64,000 bases of DNA, from assembly GCA_903875575.1 (NCBI GenBank), contig CAIQWJ010000093.1, positions 23,056 to 87,055 of the forward strand, written 5' to 3'. Below are positions 25,637 to 35,072 of the stretch, piece by piece. The notes under the pieces are model-generated. The model saw only the letters and a list, made by a program, of their open reading frames with translations, was not told the DNA's origin and ran no database searches. The translations under genes and the position numbers were made by a program. Position 1 is the stretch's first letter. Each line of letters opens with the position of its first letter. Source of the stretch: an uncultured Acidobacteriia bacterium. GTDB lineage: Bacteria; Acidobacteriota; Terriglobia; Bryobacterales; Bryobacteraceae.

Positions 25637-26476
25637 TTAGGCGCCGCCCGCTTTGCGTACGGCCACGCGACGCCGTTTGGGCTGCTCCTGACTCTCTTCG
25701 GCGATGGCCGGAGGCTTGCGCATTTCGAGACTCTTCTTCAGCGCTTCCATGATGTCGATCACCGGGGCGATGTGCGTCTCCGGCGTCTCCACAATGGCGT
25801 TACCTTCAATCTTCGCCTGAATCATTTTGCGCAGATTGTCGCGATAGGTGTCAGTGTACTTCTGCGGCTCGAAATCGGCGGAGAGGGACTCCACCAGATT
25901 GAGCGCGAGGGCGAGTTCCTTGTCTCTGATGTTCTCCGTGTCCGTGCGAAATTCGTCCATCTTGCGAACTTCATCGGCAAAGTACATCGTGTGGAGCAGC
26001 AGGCCATGTTCGCCGGGGCGCATAATCACGATGTGCTCGCGGCTATGCATGCAGACTTTGGCCACGCCGTAGTAACCTGTCTGCTTCATTGCTGCGAACA
26101 AGAGCGCGTAGGGCTTCTCTCCGCCTTCGTCCGGGGCCATGTAGTAGGAACTGTCGAGATAGACGGGATCGACCGCGTCACCCTTGACAAACTCCAGGAT
26201 TTCCATCACCTTCGCGGTTTTTGGCGCGACTTTGCGGATGTCCTCTTCGTCGATAACGACGTACTTACCCTTCTCGTACTCGAAACCTTTGACGATCTGA
26301 TCGCGCGTGATGGGCTTGTCTTCGGCCTGACAAAAAAGGACCTGCTTGACGCGCGAGTGGTCCTCTTTGTGGAGCTGGTTAAAACTGATAGTTTCGCCGC
26401 GCGCCGCCGTAAACAGGCGTACCGGAAGCGATACAAGACCGAATGTGAGATGCCCTTTCCAGGTGCTGGCAGCCAT
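25637..26476 (-). CDS. ku: Ku DNA end-binding protein (bacterial NHEJ)
   Basis: A 279-residue bacterial Ku. It forms a ring dimer on double-strand break ends and recruits LigD. The family N-terminus TWKGHLTFGLVSLPVRLFTA is clear, followed by FNQLHKEDHSRVKQ and the bridge-region KGFEYEKGKYVVIDEEDI. The C-terminal tail is basic (KRRRVAVRKAGG), as in Ku proteins that bind DNA through extended tails. It is transcribed divergently from ligD, with 72-96 bases between them depending on which ligD start is used. Confidence 0.95.
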   Translation of the reverse strand: MAASTWKGHLTFGLVSLPVRLFTAARGETISFNQLHKEDHSRVKQVLFCQAEDKPITRDQIVKGFEYEKGKYVVIDEEDIRKVAPKTAKVMEILEFVKGDAVDPVYLDSSYYMAPDEGGEKPYALLFAAMKQTGYYGVAKVCMHSREHIVIMRPGEHGLLLHTMYFADEVRKMDEFRTDTENIRDKELALALNLVESLSADFEPQKYTDTYRDNLRKMIQAKIEGNAIVETPETHIAPVIDIMEALKKSLEMRKPPAIAEESQEQPKRRRVAVRKAGGA

Positions 26477-26572
26477 ATATTTGCCACTCGAATTACGCCG
26501 GAAACTACTAAGCGCGCTTCATAATCCCCTCGTACAGCTATAACATGAATGAGAGAACATTTCCACCTCCCT

Positions 26573-27361
26573 ATGTCTTTGCAGGAATACAACAGGAAAC
26601 GGGACTTCACGAAAACGCCGGAACCGGCGTCTTCGGTGGCCGTTGCGTTGTCGGACCGCGGCGGGAAATTCTGCGTGCAGAGACACGACGCGACGCACCT
26701 GCATTACGACTTTCGGCTGGAAATCAGCGGGGCGCTGAAGTCGTGGGCGGTGCCGAAAGGACCTTCGCTGGACCCGACGATGAAACACTTCGCGGCCGAG
26801 GTGGAAGACCACCCCCTCGCGTACGGCGATTTCGAAGGTAACATCCCGAAGGGCAGTTATGGCGGAGGCAGCGTGATGCTGTGGGATCGCGGCACTTTCG
26901 AACTGATTGGCGAAGATCCGGCTGAGGTGCAACTGGAGCGCGGGGATCTGAAGTTCCGATTGTACGGCGAGAAGCTGGCGGGGACGTGGGCCATCGTCCG
27001 CATGAAGGGCCGCGGCAAGGGCGAGCGGGCCGGCAAAGAGTGGTTGCTGATCAAGAAGAAGGATGAGGCGTCACAGGCGGGCTGGGATATCGAACAACAT
27101 GCCGTCAGCGTGAAGACGGGCCGCACGCAGGCGGAGATCGCCGCGGATCTGCCGGCGAAGAAGAAGGCCGCACCCCGTAAAAAAAAAGTAACCACGCGGA
27201 TCCTGCGAAGATCCCCGGAGCAGTACGCGCCGACATGCCGGGTTTCTTCCCGCCGATGGCCGCTGCGCTTGCGGATTCCATGCCGCGCGGTGACGAGTGG
27301 ATGTTCGAAGTCAAATGGGACGGCGTTCGCGGGTTGGCGTTCGTTGAAAACGGCGCGATAG
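26573..27361 (+). CDS. ligD: LigD 3'-phosphoesterase domain; reading frame broken after the linker
   Basis: The N-terminal part of LigD. It shows LQEYNRKRDFTKTPEP, the phosphoesterase motif FCVQRHDATHLHYDFRLE and the SWAVPKGPSLDP block. The true domain ends near base 27178 in a Lys-rich linker. After AAA AAA AAA at 27179-27187 the frame drifts into about 58 residues with no family match. The ligase-polymerase part continues in the -1 frame. Start: MSLQEYN at 26573 matches family N-termini; an ATG at 26549 is also in frame. Mutation, sequencing error or frameshifting are all possible. Confidence 0.85.
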   Translation: MSLQEYNRKRDFTKTPEPASSVAVALSDRGGKFCVQRHDATHLHYDFRLEISGALKSWAVPKGPSLDPTMKHFAAEVEDHPLAYGDFEGNIPKGSYGGGSVMLWDRGTFELIGEDPAEVQLERGDLKFRLYGEKLAGTWAIVRMKGRGKGERAGKEWLLIKKKDEASQAGWDIEQHAVSVKTGRTQAEIAADLPAKKKAAPRKKKVTTRILRRSPEQYAPTCRVSSRRWPLRLRIPCRAVTSGCSKSNGTAFAGWRSLKTAR

Positions 27362-29106
27362 CGTTTTATACACGTAACAACAATCGCTGCGAACGCCAGT
27401 ATCCCGAGTTGCAGGTACTGCCGCACTATGTCGATGCGCAGCAGGCGATTCTCGACGGTGAGATTGTCGCACTGAACGCTCAGGGCGTATCGAAGTTCGA
27501 ATTGATCCAGCCGCGCATTCACACGCAGGATGCGGGGGCTATCGCGAAGATGGCAGGCAAGAGCCCTGTTCATTACTACGCTTTCGATCTGCTCTATCTG
27601 GATGGCTACGATCTGCGAAATGCACCGCTCGCCGAGCGCAAGTGCCTGCTGGAGAGGATCATCAAACCGTTTCCTTTGCTCCATGTATCCGGCCATCTGA
27701 ACGGCTCCGGGGCCGATCTGCTGGAGGCCGCGAGACAGAACGGCCTCGAAGGTCTGATTGCAAAATCGGCGAAGAGCATCTATGAGTCGCGTCGGAGTAA
27801 GACGTGGCTCAAGCTTAAGGTCACTGCGGAGCAGGAGTTGGTGATTGGCGGTTACACGCCGGGCGAGCGCGATACTTTCGGGTCCCTTGCCGTTGGCTTT
27901 CACGAAGGCGGCAAGCTGATCTACGCTGGGAATGTGGGGACCGGCTTTACGGAGAAGATCTTGCGGGAACTACTCACGCAGATGCAAACGCGCATACAAG
28001 ACAAGATGCCGTTCGCGCCGGACAAGATGATTCCAAAAGGCACGGTCTGGGTGCGTCCGGACTTAGTGGCGCAGGTGAAATTCGCAGAGTGGACGAGCGA
28101 CCGCAAGCTGCGTGCGCCGGTTTATCTCGGGCTGCGTGCCGATGTACCGGCTGCGGATATCGGGCGGGAGACTGCGGTTGAGGGCCTGCTGCCTTCCGAT
28201 AAGAAAGAGGTCGTAACGACGATCAACGGGCATTCGCTGAAGTTCACGAACCTGGACAAAGTCTATTTCCCGGAGCACGGCTACACCAAGCGCGATCTGC
28301 TGAATTATTACGACGCAGTGGCACCGTTGTTGCTGCCGCATCTGAAAGACCGGCCTCTCTCTCTCAAGCGGTATCCCAACGGCATCCACGGCGAGTTCTT
28401 TTTTCAGAAGAATACTCCGGAGAATTATCCTTCCTGGCTGCGGATTGAAACCATCGACAAGATTCGCTATCTGGTTGCGGACGACCGCGCCAGCCTTCTC
28501 TATCTGACGAACCTCGGCTGCATTGACCAGAATCCGGCAATGAGCCGCGTGGGTTCGCTGGAGAACCCCGATTTCATTCTCATCGATCTTGACCCTTACG
28601 AATGCGGTTACGACAAGATCGTGGAGGCCGCGCTTTTGGTGAAGAGCAAGCTGGATGCCATGGGCCTGACCGGTTACCCCAAGACAACCGGCGGCGACGG
28701 TCTGCATATTTACGTACCACTGGAGCCGCATTACAGCTTCGAGCAAGCGCGCGGGTTCGCGGAAGTCATCGCGCGGCTGGTGGCGGCGGAACGTCCCGAT
28801 CTTTTCACCACGCCGCGGTCTGTGGAGAAGCGTGTGAAGAACCGCGTATATTTCGATTACATGCAGTTGGGCGAAACCCGGACGATCTCCGCCCCCTACG
28901 TGGTTCGCGCGCATCCGGGAGCACCGGTGGCAACGCCACTGGCATGGGATGAAGTGAAGCCGGGGCTGGAACCGGGCCAATTCACGATTGCGAATGCGAT
29001 GGATCGGTTCGCACGCGTGGGGGATTTGTTTGAGGGCGTGCTGAAGAAGCCGCAGAAGCTGGAACTGGCGCTGGGGAAACTGGAAGCCCTGCTGCGAAAG
29101 AGGTAG
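27235..29106 (+). CDS. ligD: LigD ATP-dependent ligase and primase-polymerase domains
   Basis: A 623-residue frame with the remaining LigD domains in the PE-LIG-POL order known from Pseudomonas. The ligase nucleotidyl Lys is in FEVKWDGVRGLAF near residue 26, and ligase motif V-type TWLKLKVTAEQELVIGGY follows. The polymerase domain has FFFQKNTPENYPSWL and FILIDLDPYE, with GYPKTTGGDGLHIYVPL beyond. Coding similarity extends upstream of the ATG at 27235 to about 27190 (HADPAKIPGAVRAD). The frame should therefore join the phosphoesterase part through the nine-A run. A TAA at 27178-27180 prevents an earlier independent start. It ends against mutS. Confidence 0.9.
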   Translation: MPGFFPPMAAALADSMPRGDEWMFEVKWDGVRGLAFVENGAIAFYTRNNNRCERQYPELQVLPHYVDAQQAILDGEIVALNAQGVSKFELIQPRIHTQDAGAIAKMAGKSPVHYYAFDLLYLDGYDLRNAPLAERKCLLERIIKPFPLLHVSGHLNGSGADLLEAARQNGLEGLIAKSAKSIYESRRSKTWLKLKVTAEQELVIGGYTPGERDTFGSLAVGFHEGGKLIYAGNVGTGFTEKILRELLTQMQTRIQDKMPFAPDKMIPKGTVWVRPDLVAQVKFAEWTSDRKLRAPVYLGLRADVPAADIGRETAVEGLLPSDKKEVVTTINGHSLKFTNLDKVYFPEHGYTKRDLLNYYDAVAPLLLPHLKDRPLSLKRYPNGIHGEFFFQKNTPENYPSWLRIETIDKIRYLVADDRASLLYLTNLGCIDQNPAMSRVGSLENPDFILIDLDPYECGYDKIVEAALLVKSKLDAMGLTGYPKTTGGDGLHIYVPLEPHYSFEQARGFAEVIARLVAAERPDLFTTPRSVEKRVKNRVYFDYMQLGETRTISAPYVVRAHPGAPVATPLAWDEVKPGLEPGQFTIANAMDRFARVGDLFEGVLKKPQKLELALGKLEALLRKR

Positions 29107-31755
29107 TTACGTCAGTTCCCGCTGGAGAGCTTCGAGCACACGCAGCGCCTCCACCGGACGCATCTCGTCAATCTTCAGGCTGCGAATCTTCTCTTTCAGT
29201 TCGTCGGTATTCGGCTCGAAGAGGCGAATCTGCATCGGAGCCGCGATCTCGCGCTGGGGGATGAGTTCGTGCTGTCGCAGGACTTCACGGGCCCGTTCGA
29301 TGACTGCGACCGGAAGTCCTGCCAGGCGCGCGACTTCGATGCCGTAGCTGCGGTCGGCCTTACCTGGCTCCACCTTGTGCAGGAAGATAATACGGTCGCC
29401 CGCTTCCTTCACGCTCACGCTCAGATTGCGAAGGCCATCCAGTTGTCCGGCCAGTTCCGTCAGTTCGTGATAGTGCGTAGCAAACAACGTCTTCGCGCCG
29501 GTGACGGCCGAGATATGTTCCACCACGGCCCACGCCAGCGAGAGACCATCGTAGGTCGCGGTACCGCGCCCGATTTCATCCAGAATGATAAAACTGCGCG
29601 GCGTGGCGGTATTCAGAATCACCGCCGTCTCTGTCATCTCCACCATGAACGTGGAGCGCCCGCGCGCGAGGTTGTCTGAAGCACCAATACGCGTGAAGAC
29701 GCGGTCAATCAGAGGCAACGATGCCGCGGTGGCCGGCACCCAGGAGCCCATCTGGGCCAGGATCACGATCAGCGCCGCCTGGCGAAGGTAGGTACTCTTA
29801 CCGCCCATATTCGGGCCGGTGATCAGAGCGATGCGATCGGCCCCGTTATTCAAATAGAGGTCGTTAGGGATGAAACGACCGGCTTCTTCATTGGCCAGTT
29901 TCTCGATTACCGGATGGCGCCCGGCGTCAATCCGCATTTCGCCATCAACGGAAAACGCGGGGCGGGCGTAGCGGTTTTCGGCGGCCACCTGCGCCAGAGC
30001 AGCCGAGACATCCAGCTCCGCAACCGCAGTGGCCGTGGCACGGATTCTCTGCGACTGATCCGCCGTCTGCTGACGCAATTGATTAAAGATGCGCTTCTCG
30101 ATCTCGAGAATCTTCTCTTCGGCGGAGAGAATCTTGTGCTCGTATTCCTTCAGCTCCGGCGTGGTGAAGCGTTCGGCATTCACCAGAGTCTGTTTGCGTT
30201 CGTAATCGGACGGAGCCAGATGCTGATTGGCCTTCGAAATCTCGATGTAATAGCCGAAGACGTTGTTGAAGCGAACCTTGAGCGACGCGATGCCCGTGCG
30301 CTGCCGTTCGCGCGCTTCAATCTGAGCGATGAACTGGCGACCGTTCTGGCTGAGATCGCGAAGCTCGTCCAGTTCCGGATCGAAGCCTGCGCGTACGGTG
30401 GCACCATCACTTATGTTGATGGGCGGGGCGTCGGAGAGCGCCGAGACGATGGGGCCGCTGACCTCAGGCACCGAATCCAGCCGTCCAAAGGTATTGATCA
30501 GCCGCGTGGAAAGCGACTTCGACGCCAACCGCACGGCCTGTGCCAGCTTCGGCATCTGCTCCAGCGAACGCCCCAGCGCATGCAGATCGCGCGGCCCGGC
30601 GCTGGCGATCATCACCTTGGCCAGCAGGCGCTCAATATCCAGAACGGGTGCGAGTTGCTTGCGCAGTTCCGCGCGCAGGATGGTCTCGCCGACGAGGTCG
30701 CCCACAGCATCGAGCCGGGCTTCAATTTCCGTCTGGTCGAGCGAGGGCCGCAGCAGCCGCTGGCGCATGAGACGCCCGCCCATACCGGTTGCGGTCTGGT
30801 CCAGAATCGAAATCAGGGTGGACTTGCTGTCGCTGCCGCCGGAAGAGAAGATTGGCTCCAGCAGTTCCAGATTCCGAACGGTGACGGAATCGAGCACCAT
30901 GTTCTCGGCACGGTCAAAATGACGGGGCGGATCCAGATGATCCAGCGACGCCCGTTGCGTGTCGCGCAGGTAGTGAAGTACGGCTCCGGCAGCGCCCACA
31001 GCCGCCGGACGACCTGCCAGGCCGCAGCCATCCAGCGAGTGAAGCCGGAAGTGTTCGCGCAGAATGCGGTCGGCGTAATCCGGGCTGAAGACCCAGTCGT
31101 CCAGTTCCGTGGCCACCCAGCGCTTCTGGTCCGCCTGCGGGAAGAGTGACTGCTCCGGCGCGACGAGGACCTCGCGCACGCCGATTCCTTCCAGCATGCC
31201 GGGCAGCTCCTCGGCGGCGATTTCCGTGGCGCGGAATTCACCGGTGGAGACATCCACGTAGGCCAGCCCGACTCGCGGCCCGATCCGCGCCACTGCCGCC
31301 AGATAGTTATTTTCGTGTGAGCGCAGCAGGTGCGCGTCCGTTGCCGTACCCGGCGTTACAATGCGGGTAATTTCGCGTCGAACCAGTTTGGTACCCGGGC
31401 CCGCGGCTTCCATCTGATTACAGATGGCCACCCGGTAGCCCTTGGCGAGCAAACGCGCGATGTAGCCTTCCGAAGCGTGATACGGCACGCCGCACATCGG
31501 AATCGCCTGGCCCTTTTCTTTGTTGCGCGCGGTGAGCGTGATTTCCAGTTCCTTCGCGGCGATGACGGCGTCTTCCATGAAGAGCTCATAGAAATCGCCT
31601 AGCCGAAAGAAGAGGAGCGCGTTCGGGACCTGCTGCTTCAGCGCGTTGTACTGGCGCATCAGCGGCGTTGAGGCCGTAGGCGCGGCCGGTTCACTGTTCG
31701 ACGCCACGGGCGCGGCGGCATCATTGTGCGGAGCGGCGGGTTCAGAAGGCGACAA
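29107..31755 (-). CDS. mutS: DNA mismatch repair protein MutS
   Basis: An 882-residue MutS. It recognises mismatches and small loops and starts repair with MutL. The mismatch-wedge motif is LGDFYELF near residue 52, the ATPase Walker A is GPNMGGKSTYLRQAA, and Walker B is SFIILDEIGRGTATYDG. FATHYHEL follows. The start is probably the TTG at 31755 with GGAGA upstream; ATG 31659 (MRQYNALKQ) is an alternative that removes a 32-residue Ala/Pro-rich leader. It converges on ligD with no gap. MutL is not in the window. Confidence 0.95.
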   Translation of the reverse strand: MSPSEPAAPHNDAAAPVASNSEPAAPTASTPLMRQYNALKQQVPNALLFFRLGDFYELFMEDAVIAAKELEITLTARNKEKGQAIPMCGVPYHASEGYIARLLAKGYRVAICNQMEAAGPGTKLVRREITRIVTPGTATDAHLLRSHENNYLAAVARIGPRVGLAYVDVSTGEFRATEIAAEELPGMLEGIGVREVLVAPEQSLFPQADQKRWVATELDDWVFSPDYADRILREHFRLHSLDGCGLAGRPAAVGAAGAVLHYLRDTQRASLDHLDPPRHFDRAENMVLDSVTVRNLELLEPIFSSGGSDSKSTLISILDQTATGMGGRLMRQRLLRPSLDQTEIEARLDAVGDLVGETILRAELRKQLAPVLDIERLLAKVMIASAGPRDLHALGRSLEQMPKLAQAVRLASKSLSTRLINTFGRLDSVPEVSGPIVSALSDAPPINISDGATVRAGFDPELDELRDLSQNGRQFIAQIEARERQRTGIASLKVRFNNVFGYYIEISKANQHLAPSDYERKQTLVNAERFTTPELKEYEHKILSAEEKILEIEKRIFNQLRQQTADQSQRIRATATAVAELDVSAALAQVAAENRYARPAFSVDGEMRIDAGRHPVIEKLANEEAGRFIPNDLYLNNGADRIALITGPNMGGKSTYLRQAALIVILAQMGSWVPATAASLPLIDRVFTRIGASDNLARGRSTFMVEMTETAVILNTATPRSFIILDEIGRGTATYDGLSLAWAVVEHISAVTGAKTLFATHYHELTELAGQLDGLRNLSVSVKEAGDRIIFLHKVEPGKADRSYGIEVARLAGLPVAVIERAREVLRQHELIPQREIAAPMQIRLFEPNTDELKEKIRSLKIDEMRPVEALRVLEALQRELT

Positions 31756-31821
31756 AGACGGGTCTCCGGTGGATCATATGGGAACTTCTATTGTCCATGG
31801 CCGGTATGGCGCGCCGATCCG

Positions 31822-33156
31822 CTATTTCGCCACAACCGATTTCGCGGGGCCCACCTTCGCCGGAAACGCGTGGTCCAGCACAGACCACATGAAGTCCACG
31901 GTCATACGAGCCTGATTGTGGCAGCTCATGCAGCCGAGCTGGGGGCGGGTCTGGTCGAAAGTTTCCATCGTGAGATTGGCGAACGCGGTTGTGGCACCGG
32001 CACCGGGAAAGGTGGTGGTCATTTCCCCGCCCTGCGTGGCCGGAACGGGGGCCGCCTGATTGCCTTCCAGACGAGGCCACTGCGTGGTCGCGATTTGGTA
32101 AAACTCCCACGGCGTTTTTTGTAGTAGACGCTGATAAACCAGGCTCATCAGTTCTGTCTTCGGGTGGATGGGCGTCATCACGGAGCGGGTTACGTTATAC
32201 GGCGTGGCAGGTTCCGGCTGGAGTGGTATCAGTTTCAGCGGATTCTCCGCAGGCATCGCATTCTTCTTATTGCCATCGTTGAAAGTGTACTTCCCTGGGT
32301 TTCCGAAAGCCGCAGGCGGCACGGCGTCCACCTGTTCGAAGGAGGACCAGATCCACTGCGGACGGCTGGGGGTCTTCACCACAATATGCAGCCCCACAAG
32401 GCCCATGGAAATCTTCGAACATTTGCCGGTGTTGGCATCCTTCACGATCGCCATGCGGGAATAGAAGCGCGCCTTTTGCTCCGGAGTGAAACCTTCAAGA
32501 TCCAGCCAGGCGGCCTTAATGATGGTGGAGCCCATGGGAAAATTCATCACCGGCAGATCGGGACGGGGCGTAGGCACCGGAGGCAGATTCGCCCGCAAAT
32601 AGTACTTGTGGCTTACCAGATAGTCATAGGCAGTCTGGTTGTAGAGGGTCTGAAGGCGGACGTACTTGCCGTTCTGCGCCACCAACGGCCCTACGAGTTC
32701 GCCGACGCCGGCCTGACCGATATCGTCTATGCCCGACTTCGAGCCCAGCACCATGTCGCCAAATCCCGTCGTGGCGGCGCAGGCGTTTTGAGAGGGGGGA
32801 TCGTATTCGTTGAACGTGCGCGGCGCGGACCCATCGTCATGAAACAGTTCGTAGAGCGATTTGTAGGTTTCGAAGACGCGGGGACCGGGGCCGCCCGCCG
32901 TCTTCTTCGTGTCCGCCACGCCGCGCTTTCCCTGGGCTGCCGGCCAAACCATGGCGACAAACTCCCGCCAGGAAAAGTCGTCAAAATAGTCCATGGGAAT
33001 GTCCGTGTAGCCTTCGGGAATGCAGACATCGCTGAGCGGAACGGGAGACGACGCGTCCTGCACCACGTCCTGCGGGCACACCTTGCCGGGTGCGGTCTCC
33101 GCGACACCCGCGAGCAGAACCACTAACGCCGTGGCCAGCAATATTCGAGACGCCAT
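31822..33156 (-). CDS. Secreted protein with C-terminal CxxCH heme-binding motif
   Basis: A 444-residue protein with a signal peptide at residues 1-22 (LATALVVLLAGVAETA). The only cytochrome c motif, CMSCHN, lies near residue 410 (QLGCMSCHNQARMTVDF), and single Cys occur earlier. This matches unnamed periplasmic proteins with one late CxxCH, so covalent heme attachment and a periplasmic location are likely. The rest is soluble with no family I can name. It is transcribed leftward from the AT-rich region at 33157-33175. Confidence 0.75.
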   Translation of the reverse strand: MASRILLATALVVLLAGVAETAPGKVCPQDVVQDASSPVPLSDVCIPEGYTDIPMDYFDDFSWREFVAMVWPAAQGKRGVADTKKTAGGPGPRVFETYKSLYELFHDDGSAPRTFNEYDPPSQNACAATTGFGDMVLGSKSGIDDIGQAGVGELVGPLVAQNGKYVRLQTLYNQTAYDYLVSHKYYLRANLPPVPTPRPDLPVMNFPMGSTIIKAAWLDLEGFTPEQKARFYSRMAIVKDANTGKCSKISMGLVGLHIVVKTPSRPQWIWSSFEQVDAVPPAAFGNPGKYTFNDGNKKNAMPAENPLKLIPLQPEPATPYNVTRSVMTPIHPKTELMSLVYQRLLQKTPWEFYQIATTQWPRLEGNQAAPVPATQGGEMTTTFPGAGATTAFANLTMETFDQTRPQLGCMSCHNQARMTVDFMWSVLDHAFPAKVGPAKSVVAK

Positions 33157-33210
33157 GGAAACAGAATATAATATTGGTGCCTGGCTTCAGGCAGATACCG
33201 GGAAATCGGA

Positions 33211-33216
33211 TATAAT
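33211..33216 (+). promoter_or_regulatory. Consensus -10 box upstream of the epimerase-like gene
   Basis: TATAAT at 33211-33216 lies 28 bases before the ATG at 33245, with AGGGGAG at 33231-33237 as ribosome site. A second TATAAT at 33167-33172 lies in the same short intergenic region and reads as TATATT-like on the minus strand, where it could serve the divergent heme-protein gene. No good -35 element is visible. Confidence 0.5.
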
Positions 33217-33244
33217 AGCCGTGGCAGTCAGGGGAGTTCAGCGG

Positions 33245-34210
33245 ATGCATACAAGACGCGATATTGGCAAGTTCGCATTGAGTGGTTTGGCATTGAGGAC
33301 GGCGGCCCTGGTTGGCTTGCCTGCATCTTCCGTGTTCGGCTCCGTGGAGGCCTCTCTGTCTGTTCGTCTGGGGGCGACAACGTGGAGCCTGCGTGACCTG
33401 CCCCGGGTGCCCGGTAAAGACAACGTAGAAGATCTGATTAAGCCGCTCAAAGATGCGGGCGTGACCGAAGTCGACCTTTGGTCTTACAACACGGAACCTG
33501 CGGGACCGAACTTCGGTCCCGGCGCGCCGCCGCCACCCGCTGCCTATCCGGTGCAGGTTCACCACTTCACGCCGGAAGAAATTTCCGCCGCGAACATTGC
33601 TGTGCGTAAGCTGCTGCTCGATTACCGCATGACCACGCCAGAGAGCCACTACGAAGCGATCCGCGCGAAGCTGGCAGCCGCCGGAATCAAGGTTTCCGCG
33701 TATTCGGTGAAGTACGACGACACGTTTGCGGATGACGAGATCGATGTGACATTCCGCCAGGCAAAGGCCTTGGGAGCGACTTCCATAACGGCGCTGGGAC
33801 TCACGGCGGCAAGCAAGCCGGAAACCCTGAAGAAGCTGGTGCCGTTTGCCGAGAAGCACCAGATGAACGTGTCACTGCCGGATTTCGCATTCGCAGGGGC
33901 GTTGCCCTCGCCGCGATTCAAAGTGAATGCCGACATCGGCGCGATCACTGCTGCGAACGGATCGCCCGTGGCCTTCATCCAGGAGAACCAGGCGTCGATC
34001 GCGCAGATCACTATTAAGGATCGGCGTCGCAATAAGGGCAAGAACGAACAGTTCGGCGACGGCGATACGCCGATTCAGGAAGTGCTGCGCCTGGTGCGGG
34101 ATAAGAAGTATGCGTTCCCGGTGTTTGTGGAGTACGAGTATCTGGGCATCGGAACGCCTGCCGAAGAACTGCAGCGCTGCATGGACTACGCGCGGGTAGC
34201 GATCGCTTAG
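33245..34210 (+). CDS. Exported sugar phosphate isomerase/epimerase-like TIM-barrel protein
   Basis: A 321-residue protein. The N-terminus MHTRRDIGKFALSGLALRT looks like a twin-arginine signal, so it is probably exported folded. The rest is a xylose-isomerase-like barrel, with LGATTWSLRD as first strand, KVSAYSVKYDD, and the late IKDRRRNKGKNEQFGDGDT, where Lys-Asp and Gly-Asp-Gly are family landmarks. Such Tat-exported epimerase-like proteins are frequent in Acidobacteria and Planctomycetes. The substrate is unknown. The ATG has a strong ribosome site. Confidence 0.8.
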   Translation: MHTRRDIGKFALSGLALRTAALVGLPASSVFGSVEASLSVRLGATTWSLRDLPRVPGKDNVEDLIKPLKDAGVTEVDLWSYNTEPAGPNFGPGAPPPPAAYPVQVHHFTPEEISAANIAVRKLLLDYRMTTPESHYEAIRAKLAAAGIKVSAYSVKYDDTFADDEIDVTFRQAKALGATSITALGLTAASKPETLKKLVPFAEKHQMNVSLPDFAFAGALPSPRFKVNADIGAITAANGSPVAFIQENQASIAQITIKDRRRNKGKNEQFGDGDTPIQEVLRLVRDKKYAFPVFVEYEYLGIGTPAEELQRCMDYARVAIA

Positions 34211-34269
34211 CACCGGCTTCAAGGCACGCCGTCCGTTTCGAGATCAACTTAATTCCGGTGGAGGAATCA

Positions 34270-34875
34270 ATGAAGACGGGGCGAATAGCTTTGATCGCGG
34301 TGTTGATTATGGCTGGGGTCGCTTCTACCCAACCCCGGAGCTATCCTAAGGCGAAGGTCAGTTTTACCGACTTTAAGGGCCTTGTCGCTGAAGTTGAGGA
34401 GCATCGGGCAAAGCGTTTGGTCGATCTGAACGCTTTCCTGGCAATGAGCAAGGAGACTGGAACAATCATTCTGGACACCCGCTCTGATTTTCGCTTTGAC
34501 CGCCTTCACTTGAAGGGGGCAAAGCACCTGAGTTTCACGGACTTTACACAGGCGAATCTCGCGGGAGCTATCCCCGGCTTTCAGACAAGAATTCTCATTT
34601 ATTGCAATAACAATTTTGATGGCAACCAGACGGATTTCGCAAGCAAGATAGCTCCGCCTGCGAAAAATGATTCGCTGAGGAGTCAAATGGAATCGCAGGC
34701 GAAACCGATCATGATGGCACTCAATATCCCAACGTACATCAATCTCTATGGTTACGGATACCGAGATGTCTACGAACTGGATGAGTTGGTGAATGTTCGC
34801 GATGGGCGAATCAGTTTCGAAGGAACTACTGTCCAGAGTAATACGACGGAACCGGGCACGATTCGCCTCAGGTGA
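34270..34875 (+). CDS. Secreted rhodanese-like domain protein
   Basis: A 201-residue protein with a signal peptide (residues 1-21, IALIAVLIMAGVAST). A rhodanese fold follows, with TIILDTRSDFRFDRLHLKGA as core strand and the active-site Cys in RILIYCNNNFDGN near residue 117. The active loop CNNNFDG departs from the usual CRxGxRS, so sulfurtransferase activity is uncertain. GGAGG at 34259-34263 is a strong ribosome site for the ATG at 34270. A four-codon longer start at 34258 is not needed. Confidence 0.78.
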   Translation: MKTGRIALIAVLIMAGVASTQPRSYPKAKVSFTDFKGLVAEVEEHRAKRLVDLNAFLAMSKETGTIILDTRSDFRFDRLHLKGAKHLSFTDFTQANLAGAIPGFQTRILIYCNNNFDGNQTDFASKIAPPAKNDSLRSQMESQAKPIMMALNIPTYINLYGYGYRDVYELDELVNVRDGRISFEGTTVQSNTTEPGTIRLR

Positions 34876-34958
34876 GACGGCCGCCGCTTTGGCTGGCCGG
34901 GTTCTGCGTGCCCGTGTCACACCCTCCTGTGATCTCACTCCAGCGCGACTCTGCTACG

Positions 34959-35072
34959 ATGCCGGTGTCGAGGCAGTGGGCGGTTGTGTGCGATGAGCCC
35001 ATACGGAAAGCGAAACGGAGGTCACGTGCGAGCCAAACCATTTCATCAGAAAGCGTCAGAGGGATAGCGTGA
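34959..35072 (+). CDS. Possible 37-residue leader peptide before the TIGR03435 gene
   Basis: An ATG at 34959 opens a 37-residue basic peptide (ends SESVRGIA) whose TGA overlaps the GTG start of the next gene as GTGA. The ATG is embedded in a candidate -10 box TACGAT (34955-34960), and an in-frame GTG follows at 34965. If transcribed from that box, translation would begin at the transcript end and be coupled to the next gene. There is no family match. Confidence 0.25.
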   Translation: MPVSRQWAVVCDEPIRKAKRRSRASQTISSESVRGIA

